From contig CACOXS010000002.1 in assembly GCA_902631255.1 (NCBI GenBank), forward strand, positions 56,622 through 120,621: a stretch of 64,000 nt of DNA. The letters run 5' to 3'. The notes beneath the pieces were generated by a model that was given only the letters and a program-made list of their open reading frames with translations, did not search any database and was not told where the DNA came from. Source of the stretch: an uncultured Pelagibacteraceae bacterium (GTDB taxonomy: Bacteria; Pseudomonadota; Alphaproteobacteria; Pelagibacterales; Pelagibacteraceae). This document shows, in pieces, positions 20,844 through 31,302 of the stretch; within the stretch, counting starts at the first letter, position 1; the number at the start of each line of letters is the position of its first letter. The position numbers and the translations under genes are program-made.

Positions 20844-22378
20844 TAAAAAGAATAAAATCAGCTGTAATATCTGTTTCAGATAAATCAAACTTAAAACCAT
20901 TATTACAAACTTTAAATAGGTATAATGTTAAACTGATTAGTTCAGGGGGTACATTTAAGGCAATTAGAAAATTAGGCTATCGATGCCTTGAAGTTTCTGA
21001 TTATACTGGTTTTAATGAAATTCTTGATGGACGTGTTAAAACACTACATCCTAAAATTCATGCGGGAATCTTAAATAAAAGAAACAATAATTCTCATAAA
21101 AGAGAAATAAAAAAAAATAATTTTCAAAATATTGATTTAGTTATAGTCAACTTTTATCCATTTGAAAAAACTTTAAACACAACAAAAAATCATAATAAAA
21201 TAATTGAAAAAATTGATATTGGTGGTCCTGCCTTAGTTAGAAGTGCTGCAAAAAATTACAATGACGTTGCAGTAATAACATCAACCAATCAATATTCAGC
21301 ATTGATTGATCAGTTAAAAAGATTTAAGGGTGCAACAAAATTAGAATTTAGAAAAAAATTATCTCAATCAGCCTTTAATGAAACAGCATATTATGACTCC
21401 GTAATTTCAGATTACTTCAATTCAGTCACAAGTGAAAATTTTACAGAGAAAAAGATTATTTACGGAAACTTAATTGAGAGATTAAGATATGGAGAAAATC
21501 CACACCAAATATCTGCTATTTACTCTAAAAATAAAGATTTTAAATTAAGAAAAATTCATGGAAAACAATTAAGCTATAACAATTACAATGATATTTTTGC
21601 TGCTTTAACAATATCCAAAAGTCTACCAAAAAATATAGGCACTGTAATTATCAAACATGCTAACCCCTGTGGAGTTTCTATTTTAAAGGACAAAGTAAGA
21701 AGTTATAAATCTGCATTTGAATGTGATCCTATGAGCGCATTTGGAGGTATTGTATCTTGTAATTTTAAGATTAATAAAAACTTAGCTGTTGAGTTGAACA
21801 AAACTTTTTTAGAAGTAATTATTGCTAATGGTTTTGAAACAAGCGCTCTTAAATTATTAAAATCTAAAAAGAATGTTAGAATTATAGATTCAACAAACTT
21901 TAATTTTGATGATGTTCTTCAAATTAACTCTGTATCAAACTCAATGTTAATTCAATCTCAAGATGACCTTGTTTTTAAAAAAAAGGATTTCAAAGTTGTT
22001 TCAAAGAAAAAACCAAACAAAATACAATTTGAAAATTTATTATTTGCATTCAATATTTCACGTCATGTTAAATCCAATGCTATTGTGCTCGTTGGTGATA
22101 AAACAACAGTTGGTATCGGATCTGGACAACCTAGTAGGCTTGATAGCTGTCAAATTGCAATAAATAAAATGAGAAAGTTCAAAAAAAATGAAAAAGAAAT
22201 TGTTGCGGCATCTGATGCTTTTTTTCCATTCGTTGATGGTATTGAAAAATTAATTCAATCCGGTGTTTCTGCTGTAATCCAACCTAGAGGATCAATAAGA
22301 GATAAAGAAATTATAAAGTTTGCAGATAAAACTGATACTATTTTAATTTTTTCTAAAACAAGACATTTTAGACATTAA
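20822..22378 (+). CDS. purH: Bifunctional AICAR transformylase/IMP cyclohydrolase
   Basis: AVISVSDKSNL, LISSGGTFKAIR, GRVKTLHPKIHAGIL, KHANPCGVS. Confidence 0.97.
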   Translation: MANKKNIVKRIKSAVISVSDKSNLKPLLQTLNRYNVKLISSGGTFKAIRKLGYRCLEVSDYTGFNEILDGRVKTLHPKIHAGILNKRNNNSHKREIKKNNFQNIDLVIVNFYPFEKTLNTTKNHNKIIEKIDIGGPALVRSAAKNYNDVAVITSTNQYSALIDQLKRFKGATKLEFRKKLSQSAFNETAYYDSVISDYFNSVTSENFTEKKIIYGNLIERLRYGENPHQISAIYSKNKDFKLRKIHGKQLSYNNYNDIFAALTISKSLPKNIGTVIIKHANPCGVSILKDKVRSYKSAFECDPMSAFGGIVSCNFKINKNLAVELNKTFLEVIIANGFETSALKLLKSKKNVRIIDSTNFNFDDVLQINSVSNSMLIQSQDDLVFKKKDFKVVSKKKPNKIQFENLLFAFNISRHVKSNAIVLVGDKTTVGIGSGQPSRLDSCQIAINKMRKFKKNEKEIVAASDAFFPFVDGIEKLIQSGVSAVIQPRGSIRDKEIIKFADKTDTILIFSKTRHFRH

Positions 22379-22710
22379 ATCTTGTCAATCTTTGAGGCTA
22401 AGATGAAATCGTTTTCTGATAATCCCTCAATTGCGTGTGTTGAAATGTTTATTTTCGCATAACCCCATCCAAATAAAATTTCAGGGTGATGGCCTTCCTC
22501 TTCTGATATTCTACCTACTTCATTTACAAATTTTTGACTTTCAACAAAGTTTTTAAATGTAAATTTTTTTTCTAAAAAATATATATTTTTCTCATTTTTA
22601 ATAACATCCCATCCATCAATTTTTTTTTGATATTTATGTATTTCACTTATATCAAGCGCAGGTACACCACCTTCACAAGGAACACATTTTTTATCGAATA
22701 GTTCACTCAT
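22375..22710 (-). CDS. phhB: 4a-hydroxytetrahydrobiopterin (pterin-4a-carbinolamine) dehydratase
   Basis: GWDVIKNEKNIYFLEKKFTFKNFVESQKFVNEVGRISEEEGHHPEILFGW. Confidence 0.88.
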   Translation of the reverse strand: MSELFDKKCVPCEGGVPALDISEIHKYQKKIDGWDVIKNEKNIYFLEKKFTFKNFVESQKFVNEVGRISEEEGHHPEILFGWGYAKINISTHAIEGLSENDFILASKIDKI

Positions 22711-22757
22711 TTAATTTACATCCCCATCAAATTAAATTTTTTATTATTTCCTAAAAA

Positions 22758-22832
22758 TGGAGCGGGCAAAGGGGATCGAACCCTCGACCTTCTCGTTGGC
22801 AACGAGACGCTCTACCACTGAGCTACACCCGC
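22758..22832 (-). tRNA. tRNA-Gly (GCC)
   Basis: Reverse complement GCGGGTGTAGCTCAGTGGTAGAGCGTCTCGTTGCCAACGAGAAGGTCGAGGGTTCGATCCCCTTTGCCCGCTCCA: cloverleaf, anticodon GCC, encoded 3' CCA. Confidence 0.97.
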
Positions 22833-22899
22833 AAAAGAAATTAATATAGTGTGTCGTTTTTTTTAATTCAAGTAATATTAATTATGGTATGGTTTTTCT

Positions 22900-23544
22900 A
22901 TGAAAAAAGAAGATTTACCAAAAACAATACCGGTTTTTCCATTAAGTAACTTTATCATTTTTCCAAGAACTACTGTTCCATTAAATATATTTGAGCCAAG
23001 ATATGTCGATATGATTAATGATAGTATGAAGTCAAACAAGCTTATTGGGATGATACAACCTAAAAATTCAGAAGAAAGTGAAGTTAACCCTGAATTATAT
23101 GACATTGGCTGTATGGGCAAAATTACAAGCTTTAGAGAAAATGATAACGGTCAATTTTTGATAGAACTTAAGGGTATAATCAGATTTAAAAAAACAGATG
23201 AAGTAAAATCAAATAAAAAATACAGAGAATGTAATGTAGATTTTAATAATTTTTATGATGATCTAAGTTATCAAAGTGAAAATCTACAATTTTCTGATTT
23301 AAAATTGATATTTAAAGACTTAAAAAATCTTTTTGAAAAAAGAGGATTTATTATTAATTGGAAAGGATTAGAGAAACAAAGTTTAGATGAAACAATAAAC
23401 GCTCTAGCGATGGCATCTCCTTTTACGCTAGAAGAAAAACAAATCTTATTAGAGGCCAAAAATTTAGAACTTAGAAAAACTAAAATTTCAGAAATTTTAA
23501 CTACATATTCTTTTGACAATTATAATAATACAACTGTTCAATAA
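22900..23544 (+). CDS. LON peptidase substrate-binding domain protein (stand-alone Lon N-terminal)
   Basis: IPVFPLSNFIIFPRTTVPLNIFEPRYVDM...GMIQP; no protease domain. Confidence 0.88.
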   Translation: MKKEDLPKTIPVFPLSNFIIFPRTTVPLNIFEPRYVDMINDSMKSNKLIGMIQPKNSEESEVNPELYDIGCMGKITSFRENDNGQFLIELKGIIRFKKTDEVKSNKKYRECNVDFNNFYDDLSYQSENLQFSDLKLIFKDLKNLFEKRGFIINWKGLEKQSLDETINALAMASPFTLEEKQILLEAKNLELRKTKISEILTTYSFDNYNNTTVQ

Positions 23545-23546
23545 AA

Positions 23547-24617
23547 CTAAATTTCAAAACCTCTATTAGCTATATTTTTAAAAGATCTATTTAGGAATTT
23601 ATTCCTTCCTATAAATCTCAATGATTTACTAAGGATATTATTATTCATCTTGCTTTCAAAATTAAAAAATTCGTATACAAAATCAATTCCACTTGAAAAT
23701 AAGTAATTTTTATGTCTTGTGGTATTTTGAAAATCCCCACAAATTGAACTATCTATCTCTAATCCATTCTTTAACTTAAGTTCAATTAAATTAACCAAAT
23801 CTCGAATATCTCTTAAAGTCATATTGAAACCCTGGCCAGCCAAAGGATGAAGGCGATGTAATACATCACCAAAAGCCAGAATATTTTTATGATAATAAGT
23901 TCTCAAATTCGAAGCTTTCAACTCAAAAAAGTTGCTAGTTCCAAAATTTGTAATTGAATATTTGGTATTATATTTTTTAATTAATTCTTTGAGATTAATA
24001 TTTTTTTTACCTTTAATTGAATAAACAACAGAAGTTTCTATTTCTGATAATGGTAAAAATGCCAAAGGTCCATTTTTTGTAAATATTTGAGATGCTACAT
24101 TATTCTGAATTTTTTCGTGTTTTAAAATTGTAGTATACGCAAAACTATCATATTTTTTTTTCAAACTTCTTGCAAAAAACTTCTTTGTAAAATAGTTATC
24201 ATTTTCACAATTGATTATTAACTTATATTTTTTTAAATTTGAAAGATTATAATCAAAATTTTGTTTAAATTTACATAACTTATCTTTTTTTAAACTTTTG
24301 AGTAATTTATTCTGTAATTGATAATTTCTAATTATTGCAAAAACAGTTTTATTATTATTTTCAAAATTCAAAATTTTTTCATTTCTTAGATTGTCTGAAT
24401 AAATTTCAATTTTTTTTATATCCCAAAATAATTTTTTTATATCTAATATTTCTTTATTAAAATACATCAGATTATCATTAGATATACCAATCGTTCGACT
24501 CCTATTAAAATCTGATTTTTTTTTAATTAAAAAAATATCAATAGATAATCCTTTTTTAACTAAAGATTTTGCTAAACTTAATCCAGTTAATCCACCACCT
24601 AGAATACAAAGTTTCAT
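23547..24617 (-). CDS. FAD-dependent monooxygenase, UbiH/UbiF-like
   Basis: MKLCILGGGLTGLSLAKSL, FGDVLHRLHPLAGQGFNMTLRDI. Confidence 0.88.
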   Translation of the reverse strand: MKLCILGGGLTGLSLAKSLVKKGLSIDIFLIKKKSDFNRSRTIGISNDNLMYFNKEILDIKKLFWDIKKIEIYSDNLRNEKILNFENNNKTVFAIIRNYQLQNKLLKSLKKDKLCKFKQNFDYNLSNLKKYKLIINCENDNYFTKKFFARSLKKKYDSFAYTTILKHEKIQNNVASQIFTKNGPLAFLPLSEIETSVVYSIKGKKNINLKELIKKYNTKYSITNFGTSNFFELKASNLRTYYHKNILAFGDVLHRLHPLAGQGFNMTLRDIRDLVNLIELKLKNGLEIDSSICGDFQNTTRHKNYLFSSGIDFVYEFFNFESKMNNNILSKSLRFIGRNKFLNRSFKNIANRGFEI

Positions 24618-24648
24618 ATTAATTTTTAATTTTAACAATAAAAATTAG

Positions 24649-26769
24649 ATGATACAAAGTGGTAAATTTGATTCATCTGATATGGATATAAAAAAACTAT
24701 CAAACACAGCTCTAACATTCATTATAAATAGATTAATTGAAATTTTTGGTATTTGTATTCTTTTAATGGGGTTTTTAATTTTAATTGCATTAATTTCATA
24801 CTCTCCAGAAGACCCAAATTTTATTTTCCCAGAAAATACTATTATAAAAAATGTCTTAGGTTATCAGGGAAGTTTTACTTCAGACTTTATTTTACAATCT
24901 ATAGGCTTAATAGGTTACTTATTACCCGTCACTTATATCTTTACTGGTTTAAACATTTTTAGAAAAAAGGAAATTTTGGTTATCATAGAGAACACCTTTT
25001 TTGTTATAATTTATGTATTATTTGGATCTTTGTTTTTTTCAAAATTTTACTCTGAAAATTTTACACTTTATATTAATGGTAGCGGTGGTTTTGTTGGAAA
25101 TTATCTATCAGAAAACTTTTTAATTAATTTATTAAATAGATATGATGATTTTTCATTTTATTTACTTCTGATACTCACTCTATTATTTTTCATTTTAAGT
25201 ATAAATTTTAATTTAAAAAATTTTATTTCAAGTGTAAAAAAAATATTAAATTATTTATTAAATAAAAACTCTAAAAGTTACACAAATAAAGATGAACTTA
25301 TAAACGAATTTATTCCTCAAGATGAAATAAAAGACATAATACAAGAAGATTTACCGTTTATTAAAGCTGAAAATAATAGGTCTACAAAAACAAAATTTTC
25401 TCTGCCCTCAATTGATTTGTTAAAAACTCCAACCAAAAAAGAAAGAGAAAGTCTTAATAAAAATGAAAATAATAATCCAGAATTTTTAGAAAAAATTCTC
25501 TTAGATTTCGGTGTTAATGGAAAGATTAAAAAGGTGAGTCACGGCCCAGTTGTTACTCTAAATGAATTTGAACCTGCAGCGGGTATCAAAGTTTCTAAAA
25601 TAATTAATCTATCTGATGATATTGCAAGAAATACGAGTTCAGAGTCAGCACGTATAGCAACCATTCCAGGAAGTAATACCATAGGTATAGAACTTCCAAA
25701 TTTAAATAGGGAGAATGTATATCTCAGTGAAATTCTCGATAATTCAAATTTTAAAAAAAAAGAAATCAAATTACCTATTGCTCTAGGAAAAAATATTTCT
25801 GGCACTCCAATAATCGGAGACTTGTCTGCAATGCCTCATTTGCTTATTGCTGGTACTACAGGCTCAGGAAAATCTGTTTGTATCAATACAATTATTTTAT
25901 CTCTTCTTTACAAGCATACTCCAGAAAGATGTAAATTTATTTTAATTGATCCTAAGATGTTAGAACTTTCTACTTATGAAGGTATCCCACACCTACTTTG
26001 CCCTGTCATTACTGAGGCTAAAAAGGCTACCTCTGTTCTTGGTTGGGTCGTTAAAGAGATGGAGAGCAGATATAGGCTAATGACCAAAGAAGGAGTGAGA
26101 AATATTGATAGTTATAATTCAAAACATAAATTACCCATGCCCTACATAGTAGTGGTAGTTGATGAGATGTCTGATTTGATGTTGGTAGCAGGAAAAGAAA
26201 TTGAAAATTATATTCAAAAATTGTCACAAATGGCTAGAGCTGCTGGTATTCATATTATTATGGCCACTCAAAGACCTAGTGTTGATGTGATTACAGGTAC
26301 AATAAAAGCAAATTTTCCAACCCGAATTTCTTTTCAAGTGACCTCTAAAATAGATAGTAGAACGATTTTAGGTGAACAGGGTGCTGAGCAATTGTTAGGA
26401 AAAGGTGATATGTTATATATGTCATCCGCAAATAGAATTGTAAGAATTCATGCTCCTTTTGTCTCGGACACTGAAATTGAGAAAATTAATAACTTTTTAA
26501 GATCGCAGGCAGAACCAGATTATGTAGATGAAATACTAAATTTTGCTGATGAAAAAGAATTTAATGAGTCAAAAAATCAAGGAGAAAAAGATGAACTATA
26601 TCAAACTGCTGTTGAAATAATTAAAACAGAAGGAAAAGCTTCAACTTCATTTTTACAAAGAAAACTTCAAATTGGATATAATCGTGCTGCAAGAATAATT
26701 GATATGATGGAGGCTGAAGGAATAGTAAGTAAAGCAAATCATGTTGGAAAAAGAGATGTTCTTAAATGA
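24649..26769 (+). CDS. ftsK: DNA translocase FtsK/SpoIIIE
   Basis: N-terminal TM helices, Walker A AGTTGSGKSV, C-terminal gamma winged helix. Confidence 0.96.
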   Translation: MIQSGKFDSSDMDIKKLSNTALTFIINRLIEIFGICILLMGFLILIALISYSPEDPNFIFPENTIIKNVLGYQGSFTSDFILQSIGLIGYLLPVTYIFTGLNIFRKKEILVIIENTFFVIIYVLFGSLFFSKFYSENFTLYINGSGGFVGNYLSENFLINLLNRYDDFSFYLLLILTLLFFILSINFNLKNFISSVKKILNYLLNKNSKSYTNKDELINEFIPQDEIKDIIQEDLPFIKAENNRSTKTKFSLPSIDLLKTPTKKERESLNKNENNNPEFLEKILLDFGVNGKIKKVSHGPVVTLNEFEPAAGIKVSKIINLSDDIARNTSSESARIATIPGSNTIGIELPNLNRENVYLSEILDNSNFKKKEIKLPIALGKNISGTPIIGDLSAMPHLLIAGTTGSGKSVCINTIILSLLYKHTPERCKFILIDPKMLELSTYEGIPHLLCPVITEAKKATSVLGWVVKEMESRYRLMTKEGVRNIDSYNSKHKLPMPYIVVVVDEMSDLMLVAGKEIENYIQKLSQMARAAGIHIIMATQRPSVDVITGTIKANFPTRISFQVTSKIDSRTILGEQGAEQLLGKGDMLYMSSANRIVRIHAPFVSDTEIEKINNFLRSQAEPDYVDEILNFADEKEFNESKNQGEKDELYQTAVEIIKTEGKASTSFLQRKLQIGYNRAARIIDMMEAEGIVSKANHVGKRDVLK

Positions 26770-27314
26770 AAAAAATAATACTTGCTTTAGTCTATTTCTC
26801 AATAACTTCTAATGTCTCAGCATCAATAAAAGAAAATATAATTAAAAAATTTACAGATATTAAAAATGTATCATTTGATTTTGAACAAAATATTAATGGT
26901 AAGATTGAAAATGGTAATTGCATAATTGAGTATCCGAAAAAAATTTATTGTAAATATGATTTAAGTAATCAGAAAATTTTGGTTGCAGATGGAAAATCAT
27001 TAGTTATTAAAACATTAAGTAGTTATTACTTTTATCCACTTGAAAAAACCCCTCTGGATACAATTCTTAATAAAGAATATTTATTAAAAAAAATAAAAAA
27101 TTTAGATCAAAGAGAAGTAAATGATGATTTTATAAACTTCAATTTTACAGAGAACGAAAATGAGATAAATCTATTTTTCGATAAGAAAACTTATAACTTA
27201 ATTGGGTGGCAAACAGTAGATATTTATCAAAATATAAGCATTACCTACCTTTCTTCTATTAAAAGAAATCAAAAATTAAAAAAAGAAATATTTAAACTTC
27301 CACAACAAAACTAG
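26766..27314 (+). CDS. LolA-like outer-membrane lipoprotein carrier protein
   Basis: Signal peptide, FDFEQNINGK...GNCIIEYPKKIYCKYD; downstream of ftsK. Confidence 0.8.
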   Translation: MKKIILALVYFSITSNVSASIKENIIKKFTDIKNVSFDFEQNINGKIENGNCIIEYPKKIYCKYDLSNQKILVADGKSLVIKTLSSYYFYPLEKTPLDTILNKEYLLKKIKNLDQREVNDDFINFNFTENENEINLFFDKKTYNLIGWQTVDIYQNISITYLSSIKRNQKLKKEIFKLPQQN

Positions 27315-27315
27315 T

Positions 27316-27819
27316 TTAAATTACGACTGTCTCAGTTTTAAAAACTTTCATACCTCGTGCAATATAATTATTTAATGCATTTTTGTGATCTAATGAACAT
27401 GTATGAACCCAAACTCTCTTGGGTTTTTCTTTAAAGGATTTTTTAATCGCAGCTGATAATAAATATGAACCTAATTTTTTATTTTGATATTCCTCTAGTA
27501 AACCCAAATAGGCTATCTCAACTTCATTTTTATCTGAATGCAAGATTAATTCAAAATAACCTGCTAGTTCATCTTTATCTTTTAATACATATGTTTTAAC
27601 TTTTTGGTCTGAAACATAGTTCAACCATTGTTTTTCACCCCACGCTAATCGATCTACCCAATAATGGCTTTTCCCAATATTTTTGTAAAAAAATTTATTT
27701 AACTGAAAATCGACCGGATCTACAAAATTTATTGAAAAGTCGTCTGATAAATTCGATGAGTCTTTTAAGTCATCCAAATAAGATATTTCTAAATAATTTC
27801 TCTCAACTTTTTTATTCAC
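27316..27819 (-). CDS. GNAT-family N-acetyltransferase
   Basis: VEIAYLGLLEEYQNKKLGSYLLSAAIKKSF acetyl-CoA-binding motif. Confidence 0.8.
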   Translation of the reverse strand: MNKKVERNYLEISYLDDLKDSSNLSDDFSINFVDPVDFQLNKFFYKNIGKSHYWVDRLAWGEKQWLNYVSDQKVKTYVLKDKDELAGYFELILHSDKNEVEIAYLGLLEEYQNKKLGSYLLSAAIKKSFKEKPKRVWVHTCSLDHKNALNNYIARGMKVFKTETVVI

Positions 27820-28181
27820 TGCACCATCTTACCAACTGGTTCGCCACCAAATATGTGGAAATGAAGATGGGGTACTTCTTGACCACCATGTTCACTTATA
27901 TTTACTAAGGCTCTATATCCCTTACCTATATCGACTGAAATACCAAGTTTCTTCGCTACTATATTAATACCTTTTAATAATCCTACCATCTCATCAGATG
28001 AAGCTTTATTACTGAAATCATCTAAATCTATATATTTTCCTTTTGGAATTACTAATGCGTGAATTTTTTTTTGAGGATTTATATCGTGAAAAGATAATAC
28101 AAATTCATCTTCGTAAATTTTTTTACAAGGAATTTCACCTCTTAAAATTTTTGCGAAAATGTTATCATCATCATAGATCAT
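27816..28181 (-). CDS. HIT family protein (HinT-like)
   Basis: NIFAKILRGEIPCKKIYEDE...GGQEVPHLHFHIFGG. Confidence 0.93.
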   Translation of the reverse strand: MIYDDDNIFAKILRGEIPCKKIYEDEFVLSFHDINPQKKIHALVIPKGKYIDLDDFSNKASSDEMVGLLKGINIVAKKLGISVDIGKGYRALVNISEHGGQEVPHLHFHIFGGEPVGKMVQ

Positions 28182-28522
28182 TGTAAAACTTTGAGTTCTT
28201 GGTTTATGCTGGTTATTTTTCCACCTTTTAAATTAGCATCAACAATCGCACATTCATAATAAGCAAATGAGGTTTCCTCTGCAATTTGCTTCATCTCTAA
28301 ACATTTTGACTCATTTTTAACTAGCAAATGTTCTGTTAATTCAGGGGGATCGCCTAAATACATCATAAGAGCTATAACATCTCCTTGTCTCTCAAAATCT
28401 GCTTTTTCCTCTAATTCAGTTACTCTATCAGAAACTCCAATTTCAAAATTTGTAAAAGCTACGTAACCTTTATAGAAAACGAAACCTAATATTAAAAAAA
28501 ATACTATCTTAATTTTGCTCAT
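28178..28522 (-). CDS. Hypothetical, single N-terminal TM
   Basis: 114-aa ORF in his/hit operon with 1-4 nt overlaps. Confidence 0.65.
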   Translation of the reverse strand: MSKIKIVFFLILGFVFYKGYVAFTNFEIGVSDRVTELEEKADFERQGDVIALMMYLGDPPELTEHLLVKNESKCLEMKQIAEETSFAYYECAIVDANLKGGKITSINQELKVLQ

Positions 28523-28800
28523 TAACTTTTATTTTTTCTATTTTCTAACTCAACCTCAATATCTTCAATTTTGATGTTATTTGCTTCTAGATAAATTATC
28601 AAATGATAAAACACATCAGCAGCTTCATGTATTTTATTAGTATCTTTGTCTACAGCCTCGATTAATTCATGTATTTCCTCTAAAACTTTTGATTTACTAA
28701 GCGATTTATCTGATAGTAATTTATTAGTATAAGATCCGTCGACTGGCTTTGCTTTTCTTTCGCGTGCAAGTTTAAACAAATTTCTTAGTGTGCTTAACAT
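28522..28800 (-). CDS. hisE: Phosphoribosyl-ATP pyrophosphatase
   Basis: SYTNKLLSDKSLSKSKVLEEIHELIEA...HEAADVFYHLIIYLE; start MLSTLRNLF at 28800. Confidence 0.9.
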   Translation of the reverse strand: MLSTLRNLFKLARERKAKPVDGSYTNKLLSDKSLSKSKVLEEIHELIEAVDKDTNKIHEAADVFYHLIIYLEANNIKIEDIEVELENRKNKS

Positions 28801-28801
28801 T

Positions 28802-29557
28802 CTAAATTCTAACAGGAATTCCTTTTGAGTCCAAATATTCCTTAGCCTCTTGAACTGAATGTTTTCCATAGTGAAAAATTGAGGCTGCTAAAACTGCACT
28901 AGCATTTCCTAATTTAATACCATCAACCAAATGATCTAAGTTACCAACACCTCCTGATGCAATTAAAGGAATATTTACATTTGATGCAATATTATTCATT
29001 AATTCAACATCATAACCTATTTGTGTTCCATCTCTGTCCATAGAGGTTACAAGTAATTCTCCTGCCCCATTATCTTCCATTTTTTTGGCATACTCTAAAG
29101 CATCAAGACCACTATTGTTTCTCCCTCCATGAGTAAATATTTCCCACTTATCTCCATTTTTCTTTGCATCAATTGCAACAACAATACATTGTGAACCAAA
29201 CTTTTTTGAACTTTCTATAACAACTTTTGGATTTTCAACGGCTGCAGTATTAATAGATACTTTATCGGCACCACAATTTAATAATTTATTAATGTCCTCT
29301 ATACTTCTTACTCCGCCACCGACAGTTAACGGAACAAAGCATTTTTTTGATGTTCTTTCAACCACATCATAAATTATATCTCTATTTTCATTGGAAGCAG
29401 TAATATCTAAAAAACAAATTTCATCTGCACCACCATCAGAATAAATTTTTGCTTGTTCAACTGGATCACCTGTATCTTTTAAATCAACAAAGTTAATCCC
29501 TTTAACTACACGTCCGTTTTTAACGTCTAAACAAGGAATTATTCTATTTTTAAGCAT
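28802..29557 (-). CDS. hisF: Imidazole glycerol phosphate synthase cyclase subunit
   Basis: [36 protein letters not shown]. Confidence 0.97.
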   Translation of the reverse strand: MLKNRIIPCLDVKNGRVVKGINFVDLKDTGDPVEQAKIYSDGGADEICFLDITASNENRDIIYDVVERTSKKCFVPLTVGGGVRSIEDINKLLNCGADKVSINTAAVENPKVVIESSKKFGSQCIVVAIDAKKNGDKWEIFTHGGRNNSGLDALEYAKKMEDNGAGELLVTSMDRDGTQIGYDVELMNNIASNVNIPLIASGGVGNLDHLVDGIKLGNASAVLAASIFHYGKHSVQEAKEYLDSKGIPVRI

Positions 29558-30266
29558 CTTCTTTAACCAGTTCTTCTAATTTAATATCTCCATCATAAAT
29601 AGCTTTACCGACTATTATACCCTCAATATTTTTCAAAATTTTAGCTTTTTTAATGTCATCCATTGATGACACGCCACCAGAAATAATCACAGGACAATTT
29701 GATTTCTCCGCAACTTTTGAAGTCTCCTCAAAATTTGGGCTTTGTTTCAAACCGTCTCTATTGATATCTGTATAAATCAATCTGCTAACACCATAACCAT
29801 TTACTTCTTTTAAATAATCTAGAGTCGATAGATTAGAATTTTCCTGCCATCCAGATACTAATAAATATCCATCTTTGGCATCTAAACCCAAAGCAATTTT
29901 ATTTGGAAATTTTTCGCATGCTTCTTTTAAAAAATTTTTATCTTTTATTGCGGCACTGCCTAAAATTACTTTTTCAACTCCAGCATCAGTATACTTTTTA
30001 ATACTTTCAAAGTTTCTCACACCTCCACCAACCTCAATTTTGAGGTCAAATTTATTTACAATATCTTTAATAATATCTAAATTAGTAGTTTCGCCAGTTA
30101 AGGCTCCATCCAAATCGACTATATGTAAATTTTTGAAGCCATGATCTTTATATTTGCTAGCTTGTTCAACTGGAGACATTTCATACTCAGTTTTATTATC
30201 AAAGTCTCCTTTAACTAATCTCACACATTTTTTATCTTTAATATCAATCGCTGGAAATATTTTCAT
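29550..30266 (-). CDS. hisA: ProFAR isomerase
   Basis: [33 protein letters not shown]. Confidence 0.96.
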   Translation of the reverse strand: MKIFPAIDIKDKKCVRLVKGDFDNKTEYEMSPVEQASKYKDHGFKNLHIVDLDGALTGETTNLDIIKDIVNKFDLKIEVGGGVRNFESIKKYTDAGVEKVILGSAAIKDKNFLKEACEKFPNKIALGLDAKDGYLLVSGWQENSNLSTLDYLKEVNGYGVSRLIYTDINRDGLKQSPNFEETSKVAEKSNCPVIISGGVSSMDDIKKAKILKNIEGIIVGKAIYDGDIKLEELVKEDA

Positions 30267-30406
30267 TTACTATTTTTCAATTTTACATCAGTGGAAATTG
30301 TAAATTCTTTATTCAAACTTTTTTTCTCTTTATTATCTCCATTTTGTATGTTTTGACATGAGGTGAGAAAAAAATAACAAAGAATTATTGAGAGAAATTT
30401 ATTCAT
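30263..30406 (-). CDS. Small predicted lipoprotein (47 aa), translationally coupled to hisA
   Basis: [47 protein letters not shown]; lipobox LTSC; TGA overlaps hisA ATG (ATGA). Below the track's length cutoff. Confidence 0.65.
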   Translation of the reverse strand: MNKFLSIILCYFFLTSCQNIQNGDNKEKKSLNKEFTISTDVKLKNSK

Positions 30407-30413
30407 AAATTTA

Positions 30414-30665
30414 CTAATTAAATAACTCTAAAGTTTTTTGAAAATTATATATTCTTCTATCAAATCTAATATCACATACTTTTATTGGTCTAATCAAATA
30501 TAATCCGTCTAATGATTTTACTCTACTTAAAGCAACATATGTCATACCATTAGCAAATGAACCAGTATCAAAATCAATTATAGCTTTTCCAAAAGTTTGA
30601 CCTTGACATTTATGTATTGTGGCAGTCAAAAACGATAACTCAAGAAAAATTAAAGTCTTGATCAT
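30414..30665 (-). pseudogene. C-terminal remnant of a superfamily 1 helicase (Pif1/RecD-like)
   Basis: Only motif V-like [17 protein letters not shown] and motif VI-like [18 protein letters not shown]; no Walker A/B in 83 aa. Confidence 0.75.
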
Positions 30666-31300
30666 TTATTTTTAAATTTATTTTCCTCTTTTATTTTTTC
30701 TTCTTCAGATTTTTCATCTTTACTTTTTTTAAAAGCTTTTACTCCTAAAAAACCTACTAAAGCACCTACACCAGCTAAAACAATTCCCCCGTTAAGAGCA
30801 ACTCCAATCCCAACTATTTTTCCTGCAACACCTAGTGAACCACCTAGAGCCGCACCGATAGCACCACCACCAATTGCACCTATTCCTTCTTTTGTTGTAA
30901 CAATGCCAGTAGCTTTACCTACTGGAGATTTTTTTAGCTCATTGAGTTTTTTAATTGCCTCCTGTTTCATGGCAAGTGCTTCTGCTTCTTTTCTTTGTCT
31001 TTCAGCTTCTTCCATTTCTACTTTTTTTTTTCTCTCTTTTTCAGCACCAAATGCGGACACGATTAGAATTATCAAAATAATATTTATGATTACAGGTCTT
31101 AACAAATTTAAAATTAAACCAATATTATCTTCGGGGTATTTTTGTTTGAATTCTAAAAAATTTTCATACTCATAAGGAATGTAAAATGCTGAAAATATCA
31201 ATGCTATGAAAATGAAAATTACAGGAACTTTAGGACCAAGTTTTTCAACAAGTTTGCCAATTAACGTTATTCTGGCTATTTGTCTTATTAACCAATTCAT
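30662..31300 (-). CDS. Hypothetical membrane protein, charged coiled coil plus glycine-rich hydrophobic C-terminus
   Basis: Two N-terminal TM segments, [33 protein letters not shown], then [31 protein letters not shown]. Confidence 0.65.
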   Translation of the reverse strand: MNWLIRQIARITLIGKLVEKLGPKVPVIFIFIALIFSAFYIPYEYENFLEFKQKYPEDNIGLILNLLRPVIINIILIILIVSAFGAEKERKKKVEMEEAERQRKEAEALAMKQEAIKKLNELKKSPVGKATGIVTTKEGIGAIGGGAIGAALGGSLGVAGKIVGIGVALNGGIVLAGVGALVGFLGVKAFKKSKDEKSEEEKIKEENKFKNK

Positions 31301-31302
31301 AA

